From positions 381,101 through 445,100 of the forward strand of contig DASXKN010000026.1 in NCBI GenBank assembly GCA_036496805.1: a DNA stretch of 64,000 nucleotides, in the 5' to 3' direction. Each line of letters starts with the position of its first letter. Positions within the stretch are counted from its first letter, which is position 1. A program made the position numbers and the translations under genes. The notes below the pieces were generated by a model, which did not search any database, was not told the origin of the DNA, and saw only the letters and a list, made by a program, of their open reading frames with translations. Origin of the DNA: SZAS-103 sp036496805 (GTDB lineage: Bacteria > Pseudomonadota > Gammaproteobacteria > Xanthomonadales > Xanthomonadaceae). This document shows positions 1-8,212 of the stretch, piece by piece.

Positions 1-1
1 G

Positions 2-1396
2 CGGCCCGCGGCCGCACCGGCGCAGGGCGCGCGCACGGTCACCGCCACCGACGTGCAGTCGGTACTGGGACTGCTGCAGCGGCGTCCGCAGGTCACCGTG
101 ATGGTCAACGGCCAGTTGCGGCCGCCGTCGATCAACCACGTCAAGCAGGACCTGCTCGCGCAACTGCGCCAGATCACCGGCAACGACGTGCCGCCGGCGC
201 TGGCCAGCGAGGACACCGACACCATCGACCTGGTCGGCATGATCTTCGACGAGATCATGAGCGACGTGCGCCCGAACAGCACCGCCGCGCACCTGCTCAG
301 CCGCCTGCAGGTTCCGCTGCTGCGCGTGGCGCTGTCCGACAAGGCCTTCTTCAGCCAGCAGGAACATCCGGCGCGCCAGGTGCTCGACGCGGTCGCCGAG
401 ACCGGCGCGTACTGGGCCGGAGAGGATGCGGCCGACCGCGAACTGCTCGGCGGCGTCGAGAAACTGGTCGAACGCATCAGCCAGGATTTCGACGGCGACA
501 TGGGGCTGTTCAACTCGATGCTGGCCGACCTCGCCAACCAGACCCAGGCGGTGATGCGTCGCGCCGAGCTGGCCGAGCGCAGGCACGTGGAGGCCGCGCG
601 CGGCAAGGAAAAGCTGGCGATCGCGCAGGCCCACGCCAGCCGCATCATGAACGAGATCACCAGCGTGCATCCGGTGCCGAAGTTCACCCGCGCCCTGCTC
701 AACCAGGCGTGGACCGACGTGCTCGCGCTCACCGCGCTGCGCCACGGCGAGGATTCCGACGAATGGCGCCGGCAGGTGGAGGTGGCCAACGAGATCGCGG
801 CCTCGGCATCGGCGGCCGCGAGCGGCGCGGAGGTCGCGCAGCCGGATCCGGAGCAGGCCGCGCAGTTGACCCAGCACGTCGAACGTTCGCTGATGCAGGT
901 CGGCTACCACGCCGACGAAGCGGCAGCGATCGGGCAGCGGCTGAGCGCTGCGGCCGACGAAAGCGACGATCCGGCCAGCCGCACCGAACTGGCGATGAAG
1001 ATGAAGACGCGCACGCGCCTGGGCGAGCAGACCGTCGCCAAACCCGCGGGCATCGACCTGCCGCCCCTGAACCGGCAGGAAGAGGAATGCCTCGAGCGCA
1101 TCCGCGAACTGCCGTTCGGCACCTGGTTCGAGTTCGTCACCAACCAGCAGGGCGACAGCGTGCGCCGCCGCCTGTCCTGGTTCAGCCCGATCAGCGGGCA
1201 CTGCCTGTTCATCAACCACCGCGGCCAGAAGGTCGGCGACTACACCCTCGATACCCTCGCCCGCGCGATGGCCAGGGACCAGGTGCGGGTGGTCGAGCCC
1301 AAGCGCGAAGGCTTGCTCGACCGCGCCCTGCACAAGGTGCGCGACCTGTTGCGCGGCCCCGCCGTGCCCTCGCATGAAACGGGCGCCGACGCATGA
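2..1396 (+). CDS. DUF1631 family protein (5'-truncated by window edge)
   Basis: The reading frame is open to the left edge, so the true start lies upstream; the first in-frame start-like codon is a GTG at 53, which I do not believe. About 464 C-terminal residues are visible. They are mostly helical and charged, rich in Ala, Arg and Glu, and end in a compact module around 'GTWFEF...RRRLSWFSP' that resembles PilZ-like tails. The segment with 'AHLLSRLQVPLLRVAL' and 'HPARQVLDAV' is typical of DUF1631 proteins, roughly 700-800 aa, of unknown function in Pseudomonas and Xanthomonas relatives. The stop overlaps the next gene, a PilZ protein, by 4 bases (ATGA), so the two are probably co-translated and may share a c-di-GMP-related role (inference). 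Family assignment is fairly sure; function is not. Confidence 0.75.
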   Translation, partial: RPAAAPAQGARTVTATDVQSVLGLLQRRPQVTVMVNGQLRPPSINHVKQDLLAQLRQITGNDVPPALASEDTDTIDLVGMIFDEIMSDVRPNSTAAHLLSRLQVPLLRVALSDKAFFSQQEHPARQVLDAVAETGAYWAGEDAADRELLGGVEKLVERISQDFDGDMGLFNSMLADLANQTQAVMRRAELAERRHVEAARGKEKLAIAQAHASRIMNEITSVHPVPKFTRALLNQAWTDVLALTALRHGEDSDEWRRQVEVANEIAASASAAASGAEVAQPDPEQAAQLTQHVERSLMQVGYHADEAAAIGQRLSAAADESDDPASRTELAMKMKTRTRLGEQTVAKPAGIDLPPLNRQEEECLERIRELPFGTWFEFVTNQQGDSVRRRLSWFSPISGHCLFINHRGQKVGDYTLDTLARAMARDQVRVVEPKREGLLDRALHKVRDLLRGPAVPSHETGADA

Positions 1397-1737
1397 ACGA
1401 GCATCGCCGCAAGCCGCGCCGCAACCTCGACCGCGTGGTCGAGATCATGGACGTGATGACCGAATCGATGGTCGGCCGCGTCGGCAATCTCTCCGAGACC
1501 GGGATGCTGATCCAGGCCGCGCAGACGCTGGTGGAGGACGCGCTCTACCAGTTCCGCTTCGCCCTTGTCGACCGCGATGGCAGCCGCCATTCCTTCGAGA
1601 TCGGCGTCCATCACCTGTGGTCCGAACCGGCGGCGACGCCTGGACAATCCTGGATCGGCTTCCGCTTCATCGACATCTCCGCCGACGACACCCTGCGCCT
1701 GCGCGAGTGGGTGGAGGCGGATTCCACCGCGCATTGA
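1393..1737 (+). CDS. PilZ domain protein
   Basis: This is a 114-aa stand-alone PilZ-type protein, a fold that usually binds cyclic-di-GMP. The N-terminal basic stretch 'RRKPRRNLDRVVEIMD' provides the RxxxR-like part. 'VGNLSETGMLIQA' matches the (D/N)xSxxG strand, with Asn-Leu-Ser in place of Asp-x-Ser. The core then runs through 'WIGFRFIDIS'. There is no signal peptide or membrane segment, so it should be cytoplasmic. Its ATG overlaps the TGA of the upstream DUF1631 gene, which points to translational coupling. It faces the acyltransferase gene convergently, with only 34 bases between them. The ligand is inferred from the family, and the imperfect RxxxR motif leaves binding uncertain. Confidence 0.82.
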   Translation: MNEHRRKPRRNLDRVVEIMDVMTESMVGRVGNLSETGMLIQAAQTLVEDALYQFRFALVDRDGSRHSFEIGVHHLWSEPAATPGQSWIGFRFIDISADDTLRLREWVEADSTAH

Positions 1738-1771
1738 GCGTTGAAGCGGGGACGTACGGTCACCGCCGCCG

Positions 1772-2896
1772 TCAGGCTTCCTGTACCGCCGTTTCGCAAA
1801 CGACGCCTGCGCTTCCGACAGGCGGGCGAAAGCGCCTCCTCAACGCGAGGAAGGATCGCTCGACGATCCAGTACGAAAGCAGCGCCATCGCGAATGCGCA
1901 GACCAGGTTCTGCGGGAACGCATTCCACCAGCTGCCGCCGCCACGGTCGATGAACGGCTGCTGCCACACGTACAGCGAGTAGCTGAGCACGCCGACGAAG
2001 GCCACCGGAGCGCCATTGAGGAACCGCGCGGCGAGCGTACCCGTATGGCGCGTGCACGATTCGATCGACAAGGCGATGCAAGCATTCATGACAGGCGATC
2101 CGATTAGCACGACGAGCGCCTGCGCGATGCCGTGCAGGTGTCCGCCGGTGGATTCCCGCGTCACCAGCAGGATCAACGGAACCGTCAGGACCAGCCAGCG
2201 GCTGGCCGTCAGGCGCAGGTACCACGACTGCTGCAGCAACCGCGGCCTCAGCAGGGCCAGGACGCATCCGGTCGCCAGGTAATCCATCATCGAAGGGAAG
2301 ATCGTCATTCCGTCGAACCAGGTCGCATGGAACATGCGCAACTCCATCCCGGGCGCCAGCCGGACGATAGGCCCCAGGAAAATTGCCGCGACCGCCACCG
2401 CCATGGCCTGGCGCCGGCGCAACACGATCAATGCGAGCGGCCACGCCAGGTAGTACTGTTCCTCGATCGAGAGCGACCACAGGTGGCCCAGCACCCAGGG
2501 ACGTTCGGGGTGGTAGTTCATCAGGTAGGTGGCGGCCAGCAGGAAATCCCGGCCGGTCAATTGCACCCAGCCGATCAGCGTGGCCAGTGCCATGGCGGCG
2601 ATGAACGCATACGCCACGGGAAAAATGCGCAACAGCCGCCGCAGGTAGAACTGCTTCAGCGAGATCCTGCCAGTCGCCTGCCGTTCGCCTTCCAGCAGCG
2701 TGGTGATCAGGTACCCGGAGATGACGAAGAAGACGATGACGCCCAGTTCGGCGACGTCGCCGAACATGCGCTCATAGGTCTCCAGGGAAACGGGAAATCC
2801 GCGCGTGCCGCACAGATGACCGAACAGCACCAGCAGGATGGAAAGCGCCCGAAAGCCGTCGAGCGAAGGGATGCGATCGCTGCCTTTGTCGGTCAT
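1772..2896 (-). CDS. Acyltransferase 3 family membrane protein (OafA/YrhL-like)
   Basis: The 374-aa integral membrane protein begins 'MTDKGSDRIPSLDGFRALSI'. The invariant Arg of 'FRAL' and the His of 'LFGHL' (about residue 27) mark the acyltransferase-3 family, which O-acylates polysaccharides, LPS or peptidoglycan. Further landmarks are 'FFVISGYLITTLL', 'FYLRRLLRIFPVAY' and 'GHLWSLSIEEQYYLAWP', all typical of the family, with about ten hydrophobic segments. I chose the ATG at 2896 because a GAGGG ribosome-binding motif lies just upstream; an in-frame upstream extension lacks family sequence. It has no operon partner in the window. The acceptor cannot be told from sequence. Confidence 0.85.
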   Translation of the reverse strand: MTDKGSDRIPSLDGFRALSILLVLFGHLCGTRGFPVSLETYERMFGDVAELGVIVFFVISGYLITTLLEGERQATGRISLKQFYLRRLLRIFPVAYAFIAAMALATLIGWVQLTGRDFLLAATYLMNYHPERPWVLGHLWSLSIEEQYYLAWPLALIVLRRRQAMAVAVAAIFLGPIVRLAPGMELRMFHATWFDGMTIFPSMMDYLATGCVLALLRPRLLQQSWYLRLTASRWLVLTVPLILLVTRESTGGHLHGIAQALVVLIGSPVMNACIALSIESCTRHTGTLAARFLNGAPVAFVGVLSYSLYVWQQPFIDRGGGSWWNAFPQNLVCAFAMALLSYWIVERSFLALRRRFRPPVGSAGVVCETAVQEA

Positions 2897-3143
2897 GCAT
2901 CCATCCCTCACCCCGGTCACCGAGTGGGCGACGCACCTGCCTCGCCGGCCGAATGCACCCCCGCACGGAAGGTCCGGCGCACATGCCATCCACCGGATCG
3001 TAGTACGTTATCCGCGATCGCCACCGCCGCTCCGAGAACAGACCCTGTTCGATGTGCGAAGGAAGATGCGAAGGTGAAACTATCCATCATCGCCCGCGGG
3101 ATTCTACACTCCGCGCTTCAACCTCAATGCCGTCGAGGACGCC

Positions 3144-4454
3144 ATGCACACCACCGCCTACCAGGACCACATCGCGACGCTGTGCGCGCGCATGGATCGC
3201 GCGCTCGAACGTTCCGGGCACGATCACGCACTCATCGCCGCGGGCGTGCAGAAGATGCGCTTCCTCGACGACATGCCGTATCCGTTCAAGGTCAATCCGC
3301 AGTTCAAGGCCTGGGCGCCGCTGACGCACCACCCGGACTGCTGGATCGCCTACACGCCCGGCAGCACGCCGGTGCTGGTGTACGTGCAGCCCGACGACTA
3401 CTGGCACCTGCCGCCCGCGCCGCCGGCGGGCTACTGGACGTATTCGCTCGACGTGCGCGTCGTGCATTCGGCGCAGGAAGCGACGCAACACTTCCCGACC
3501 TCCGGGCGCATCGCGATCCTCGGCGAAGCCGACGCCGCCCTGCCCGGCTTCGTACCGGACAACCCGCAGCCGCTGCTCGACTACCTGCACTACCACCGCG
3601 CCTACAAGACGCATTACGAGATCGCGATGATGAAGGTCGCGCAGCGCCATGCCGTCGCCGGGCACAACGCAGCGAAGGCCTGCTTCCACGCGGGCGGTTC
3701 CGAGCTCGACATCCACCGCGCCTATCTCGCCGCCAGCGGCCACACCGATCTCGACCTGCCGTACGGCAACATCGTCGGCCTCAACGAACACGGCGCCACC
3801 CTGCACTACCAGTACCAGCAGGCGAAGGCGCCGGCGCAGTCGCTGTCGCTGCTGATCGATGCCGGCGCCGAGCACGCCGGCTACGCGGCCGACATCACCC
3901 GCACCTGGGGCGATGGCGATGAGCGCTTCGGCGCCCTGGTCGCGGCGGTCGACCGCGAACAGCAGGCCCTGGCCGCGAAAGTGAAGCCCGGACAGGACTA
4001 CCGCGAGCTGCACCTGGAGGCGCACCTGCGCCTCGGCGGCGTGCTGCACGACCTGGGCATCGTGAAGATGGACGCCGGCTCGATGCTCGAAACCGGCGTG
4101 ACCTCGGCCTTCTTCCCGCACGGCCTCGGCCATCCGATCGGCCTGCAGGTGCACGACGTCGCCGGTTTCATGGAATCCGACGCCGGCGGCACGATCGCCA
4201 AGCCCCACGGCCATCCCTACCTGCGCATGACGCGCACCCTGGAACCGGGCATGGTCGTGACCATCGAGCCGGGCCTGTACTTCATCGACATGCTGCTGGA
4301 AAAGCTGAAGGCCGGCCCGCATGCGCAGGCAGTGGACTGGAACGCGGTCGACCACCTGCGCCGCTTCGGCGGCGTGCGCATCGAGGACGAGGTGCACTGC
4401 ACCGACGGCGAGGCCGAGAACCTCACGCGCGAGGCGTTCGCGGCGGCGCATTGA
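3144..4454 (+). CDS. pepQ: Xaa-Pro dipeptidase
   Basis: The 436-aa cytoplasmic metallopeptidase of the creatinase/prolidase M24 fold cleaves dipeptides with C-terminal proline. The N-terminal part ('FKVNPQFKAWAPLTHHPDCW') is characteristic of bacterial PepQ. The C-terminal pita-bread domain holds the dinuclear metal ligands: Asp in 'LIDAGAE' and 'AADITRTW', His in 'FPHGLGHPIGLQVHDV', Glu in 'VTIEPGLYF' and Glu in 'VRIEDEVHC'. All are intact. Length matches the family (about 440 aa). GAGG lies about 7 bases before the ATG. It stands alone: the acyltransferase upstream diverges, and the histidine kinase downstream has its own start 57 bases later. Confidence 0.93.
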   Translation: MHTTAYQDHIATLCARMDRALERSGHDHALIAAGVQKMRFLDDMPYPFKVNPQFKAWAPLTHHPDCWIAYTPGSTPVLVYVQPDDYWHLPPAPPAGYWTYSLDVRVVHSAQEATQHFPTSGRIAILGEADAALPGFVPDNPQPLLDYLHYHRAYKTHYEIAMMKVAQRHAVAGHNAAKACFHAGGSELDIHRAYLAASGHTDLDLPYGNIVGLNEHGATLHYQYQQAKAPAQSLSLLIDAGAEHAGYAADITRTWGDGDERFGALVAAVDREQQALAAKVKPGQDYRELHLEAHLRLGGVLHDLGIVKMDAGSMLETGVTSAFFPHGLGHPIGLQVHDVAGFMESDAGGTIAKPHGHPYLRMTRTLEPGMVVTIEPGLYFIDMLLEKLKAGPHAQAVDWNAVDHLRRFGGVRIEDEVHCTDGEAENLTREAFAAAH

Positions 4455-4511
4455 CTCCCTCCGACAGGGGCGTGCCGTCCCTGCCTCTCGCCACGTTGCC
4501 CGCGAGGATGC

Positions 4512-6674
4512 ATGATCGCGGCAGCGGGGGACGCTCGGATGGAGCAGGTGACCGCAAGCGCTGACATCGCTGCGAACGCAGGCGAGCTGGAAACGCGCAT
4601 CCGCGAGGTCGAGGAGCGCGAACGCCGACTGCGCCTGGCCCTGCTTGCGAGCGATGACGAGATCTGGGAATACGCGGTCGCCGAGGATCGCATCGCGTTC
4701 GAGCACGAGATAACCGGCACGCCTGTCCCATCGAGCCACACAGGTTCAGCGGCGTCGCCATCACCAGCGCAGGCGACGCCCCAGGCGTCGACGCCGGTGC
4801 GCGGCAGCATGAGCCTGGCCGATTTCATCGCCACCATCCATCCCGACCACCGCGATGCGCTGCGCCGCGCGCTCGACGCCCTGAGCCAGGCGCGCAGCGA
4901 ATTCGAGGAAGTCACCATCCGTCGCCGCCATCGCGGCGGCGGCTGGGTGTGGGTGCACCTGCGCGGGCGCATCGCCTCGCTCGACGAACGCGGCCGGCCG
5001 GCGATGATCGTCGGCTCGGCGCGCGACATCACCCGCATGCAGCACAATGCCGACCGCCTGCGCGTCGCGCTCAAGGCCGCCGGCGAGGAGCTGTGGGAAT
5101 TCGACATCGCCCGCAACCGCACCTGGCGCGAGAACCCGCTCGAACGCGAACGCGACGACGACTACGACCGCGATCCGGCGACCGAGGTCTTCAACCGCAT
5201 CTGCCACCCGGACGACCTCGCCGCGATCCACAAGATCTACGTCGACGTGCGCTGGGGAAAGGCGCGCGAATTCCACGCCGTCTACCGCTCGCGCGGCCCG
5301 GGCGGCGCCTGGCGCTGGATGGATGCGCATGGCTGCGGCGTCGATCCCGACGACCAGGGCCTGCCCACCCGCATCATCGGCACCAACCGCGACATCACCG
5401 AACTCAAGCAGGGCGAGGAACGGTTGCGCACCGTGCTCTGGGGCAGCGGCGCGGAATTGTGGGATGTCGATTTCGTCGCCGGCACGATCCATCGCAGCCA
5501 CATGGTCCCGGACCTGAAGGTCAATGCGCTCGGCGAAACCATCCGCTTCGCCGATCTCGCCGCCGCGGTCCCGCCCGAGCAAGCCGCCGCGATCCGCGAC
5601 GGCATGGTCGCGCAGGTCAAGGGACTGAGCGAGAAGTTCGAGGTCTGGTTCCGCCTCGAAACCGACGAAGGCGGCTGGCGGTGGATGTACTCGCACGGCA
5701 AGGTCAACGAGCGCGCAGCCGACGGCCGCGCCCTGCGCATGGCCGGCACCATGAACGATGTCAGCGCGATGAAGGCCATCGAGGACGAACTGCGCGTGCT
5801 CAACGAGCAGCTCGAACACCGCGTCGCCGAACGCACGGCGGAACTGACCCTCGCGAACGTCGAACTCAGCCAGACCATCGCGCGCCTGGACGAGACCCGC
5901 GCCCAGCTCGTCGAATCCGAGAAGATGGCATCGCTCGGCTCGCTGGTCGCCGGCGTCTCGCACGAAATCAACACCCCGCTCGGCGTGGGCATCACCGGCG
6001 CCTCGCACCTGCTGGAAGAGCTCGATGCGCTCGAACGCGAACTGGCCGCCGGCCGCATCGATGCCCGCCTGCTGGGCGAACGCGCCGCGTTGATGCGCGA
6101 GTGCGGCGATCTCGTCCAGCGCAGCCTGCTGCGCACCGACAAGCTGGTGCGCAGCTTCAAGCAGGTCGCGGTGAAACAGTCGCCGGAGCCGCCCCGACAC
6201 CTCGTGCTCGCCGAGCTGATCGATGGCTCGCTGCTGCCCTTCGCGAGCCAGCTCGCGCAGGGAGGACACGCGATCGCGATCGACTGCCCCGCGACGATCG
6301 AACTGGAGACGTACCCGGGCGCGATCCAGCAGGTGTTGATCGCCCTGCTCGCCAATTCACTCGAACACGCCGCGATTCCAGGCAAGCCGCTGGCAATCGC
6401 GATCCGCGCCATCGACGCCGGCGCGGATGTCACGATCGACTACCGCGACGACGGCGCCGGCATGTCGCGCGACACCCGCCTGCGCATCTTCGATCCGTTC
6501 TTCACCACCCGCCGCGGCCACGGCAGCCTCGGCCTGGGCATGCACATCGTCTACAACCTCGTCACCCAGCGCCTCGCCGGCCGCATCCGCTGCGAGAGCG
6601 AGCCGGGCACCGGTACCAGCTTCGCGATACGGATTCCGAAACGGGCGCCAGAAGCGGAGTCGGCTTCCGCCTGA
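4512..6674 (+). CDS. Soluble multi-PAS sensor histidine kinase
   Basis: This 720-aa protein has no signal peptide or membrane span. Three consecutive PAS-3-like modules lie at roughly residues 30-175, 185-300 and 310-425, each ending in a 'GSARDIT', 'GTNRDIT' or 'GTMNDVS'-type strand. A coiled coil ('EQLEHRVAERTAELTLANVE') links them to the transmitter. The phospho-acceptor is H484 in 'GVSHEINTPLGVG'. The ATPase domain has an N-box with 'ALLANSLEHA', a G1 box 'DDGAGMS' and a G2 box 'GSLGLGMHIV'. There is no fused receiver and no response regulator next door, so it is an orphan kinase here. The start is the ATG at 4512, which has GAGG just upstream; a second ATG at 4539 is possible. The signal is unknown. 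Confidence 0.88.
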   Translation: MIAAAGDARMEQVTASADIAANAGELETRIREVEERERRLRLALLASDDEIWEYAVAEDRIAFEHEITGTPVPSSHTGSAASPSPAQATPQASTPVRGSMSLADFIATIHPDHRDALRRALDALSQARSEFEEVTIRRRHRGGGWVWVHLRGRIASLDERGRPAMIVGSARDITRMQHNADRLRVALKAAGEELWEFDIARNRTWRENPLERERDDDYDRDPATEVFNRICHPDDLAAIHKIYVDVRWGKAREFHAVYRSRGPGGAWRWMDAHGCGVDPDDQGLPTRIIGTNRDITELKQGEERLRTVLWGSGAELWDVDFVAGTIHRSHMVPDLKVNALGETIRFADLAAAVPPEQAAAIRDGMVAQVKGLSEKFEVWFRLETDEGGWRWMYSHGKVNERAADGRALRMAGTMNDVSAMKAIEDELRVLNEQLEHRVAERTAELTLANVELSQTIARLDETRAQLVESEKMASLGSLVAGVSHEINTPLGVGITGASHLLEELDALERELAAGRIDARLLGERAALMRECGDLVQRSLLRTDKLVRSFKQVAVKQSPEPPRHLVLAELIDGSLLPFASQLAQGGHAIAIDCPATIELETYPGAIQQVLIALLANSLEHAAIPGKPLAIAIRAIDAGADVTIDYRDDGAGMSRDTRLRIFDPFFTTRRGHGSLGLGMHIVYNLVTQRLAGRIRCESEPGTGTSFAIRIPKRAPEAESASA

Positions 6675-6742
6675 TCCCGCAGGCCGGAACCTGCTTCGTG
6701 CCGCGCAGGCCGAAGCAGTCGCGGCCACGGCGCCTCGCCAGG

Positions 6743-8212
6743 CTAGCCCTGCGAACCCACGCCCGCTTCCGGGACTTCGTCCCTGCGCACGAGTCGTTCC
6801 AGGTCGGCGGCACGCAGTTTCCCGTCGCTGGTGTCCGCGAGCAGCCGGTCGGGAAACACCACGCACGCGTCGCGCGACATCCGCAGGTCCTCGCCCGGGA
6901 ACGCGTCCAGGCGGTAGCCCGCGTGGGCCAGGCTCGCGATGGCGAACTCCTCGAGGATCTCGAGCACGTGCTTCCTGCGCGCCAGCGGCGAATGCAGCGA
7001 GAGACCTTTCGGCTTGGTCTTCTCCCACAGGTGCTGGATGTCGTTGACCAGGTCGGGGAGCGCGGTCAGCGGCACGCGATCGGGCGCGAGGAAGGTGTTC
7101 GCGAAGCGGGCGCGGATGCGCGGCAGCATCACCTCGTCGCCGAACGCATCCCACGAGGCCGCCTTGAGGTTGCCGTTGATGAAGGTCCCGTACCACGCCG
7201 ATTCGGCATGGCCGTCATCGCCGAACATGTCCGTGCAGTTCTGCGGAGCGCGGTCGCGCACCGGCGCGGATCCGGTCAGCGCGTGGACGCGCTCCTCGAG
7301 CGTGGGATGGGTGTCGTAGGGATTGGGCTGGCGGACGCGCTCCTCGGCGATCGCGGCCTGCAGCGGCGCGCTGCGGCGATCGCTCGCGAGGAAGCGCTCG
7401 AAGCCCGCGCGGATCGGCAGGCGCCCGCCCTGGTTCACCGCGGGGAACAGCACCCTCTGCACGTACACGCTCCAGATCGCGCCGAGCTCGTCGGTGCGTT
7501 CGAGCGAGGAACGGATCGCCTCGGGTCCGAACAACTTCGCCGAGAGCGCATCGGCCGCGTATTCCTGGGCGCGCGAGATCGAGGCTGTGTGGCGGAGGAA
7601 CCACTGCGCGTACCAGCGGAACGGCCAGTCGAGAAGGAACAGCGAACTCTCCAGCGAACCGAGGGTCGCTCCCATCGACTGGCGCATCCGGTACACCCAC
7701 GGCGTCAGCCCCAGGTCGCCGCCGACGAAATGGCCGTACTCGTGCGCGACCACCGCGCCGACTTCCTGTTCGTCCATCAGGCAGAACAGGCCGTAGCCGA
7801 GGACCACGTCGAGGCGACGGATCCCGCCGTACCAGTGGCGGACCGCCGCGATGCTGGCGTTGCACTCCGGGCGCAGGTAGATCGCCACCGGTGCCTTCAC
7901 GCCAGCCTGCGCGCCGATGCCCTCGACGAATGCATACAGCCGGCCCGCGCGCTCGCGCGCGAGCGGCGTGGCCTTGTCGGTCGAACGCGGGCGGAATCGC
8001 GGCCGCAGCGCGATCAGCAGGCTCACCGCCGCCGCGATGCAGGCGAAGCCGGAGAAGCCGACCGCGCCGTCGTAATTGCCCTGCGCATATGGGACGTGGA
8101 GCAGCAGCGCCAGCACGACCAGCGCGAGCAACCAGAACCCCGCCGCCAAGGCGAGGATCAGGGACGCGCGCCGGGCGACGCCGAGCGCGCGGGGTTGCCT
8201 CAGAACGTCCAT
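6743..8212 (-). CDS. M48 family membrane metallopeptidase
   Basis: The 489-aa protein has two hydrophobic segments near the N-terminus (about residues 15-40 and 50-68), then a cytosolic M48 domain. The zinc motif HExxH appears as 'VVAHEYGHF', and the third ligand Glu lies in 'AQEYAADALSAKLFG'. This is the Ste24/HtpX/Oma1 type of membrane-anchored zinc protease. A C-terminal region of about 200 residues follows, starting around 'YDTHPTLEERVHAL', a common M48 element. The ATG at 8212 lies inside the end of the upstream gene (13-base overlap), so translation is coupled to the 702-aa membrane protein. The substrate is unknown. The tight coupling suggests the two act on the same process. Confidence 0.87.
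   Translation of the reverse strand: MDVLRQPRALGVARRASLILALAAGFWLLALVVLALLLHVPYAQGNYDGAVGFSGFACIAAAVSLLIALRPRFRPRSTDKATPLARERAGRLYAFVEGIGAQAGVKAPVAIYLRPECNASIAAVRHWYGGIRRLDVVLGYGLFCLMDEQEVGAVVAHEYGHFVGGDLGLTPWVYRMRQSMGATLGSLESSLFLLDWPFRWYAQWFLRHTASISRAQEYAADALSAKLFGPEAIRSSLERTDELGAIWSVYVQRVLFPAVNQGGRLPIRAGFERFLASDRRSAPLQAAIAEERVRQPNPYDTHPTLEERVHALTGSAPVRDRAPQNCTDMFGDDGHAESAWYGTFINGNLKAASWDAFGDEVMLPRIRARFANTFLAPDRVPLTALPDLVNDIQHLWEKTKPKGLSLHSPLARRKHVLEILEEFAIASLAHAGYRLDAFPGEDLRMSRDACVVFPDRLLADTSDGKLRAADLERLVRRDEVPEAGVGSQG

Noticed and set aside
2132..3922. Plus-strand open frame (596 codons) from the acyltransferase into pepQ
   Set aside because: Antisense to the acyltransferase and out of frame with pepQ, whose metal ligands are all in the other frame.
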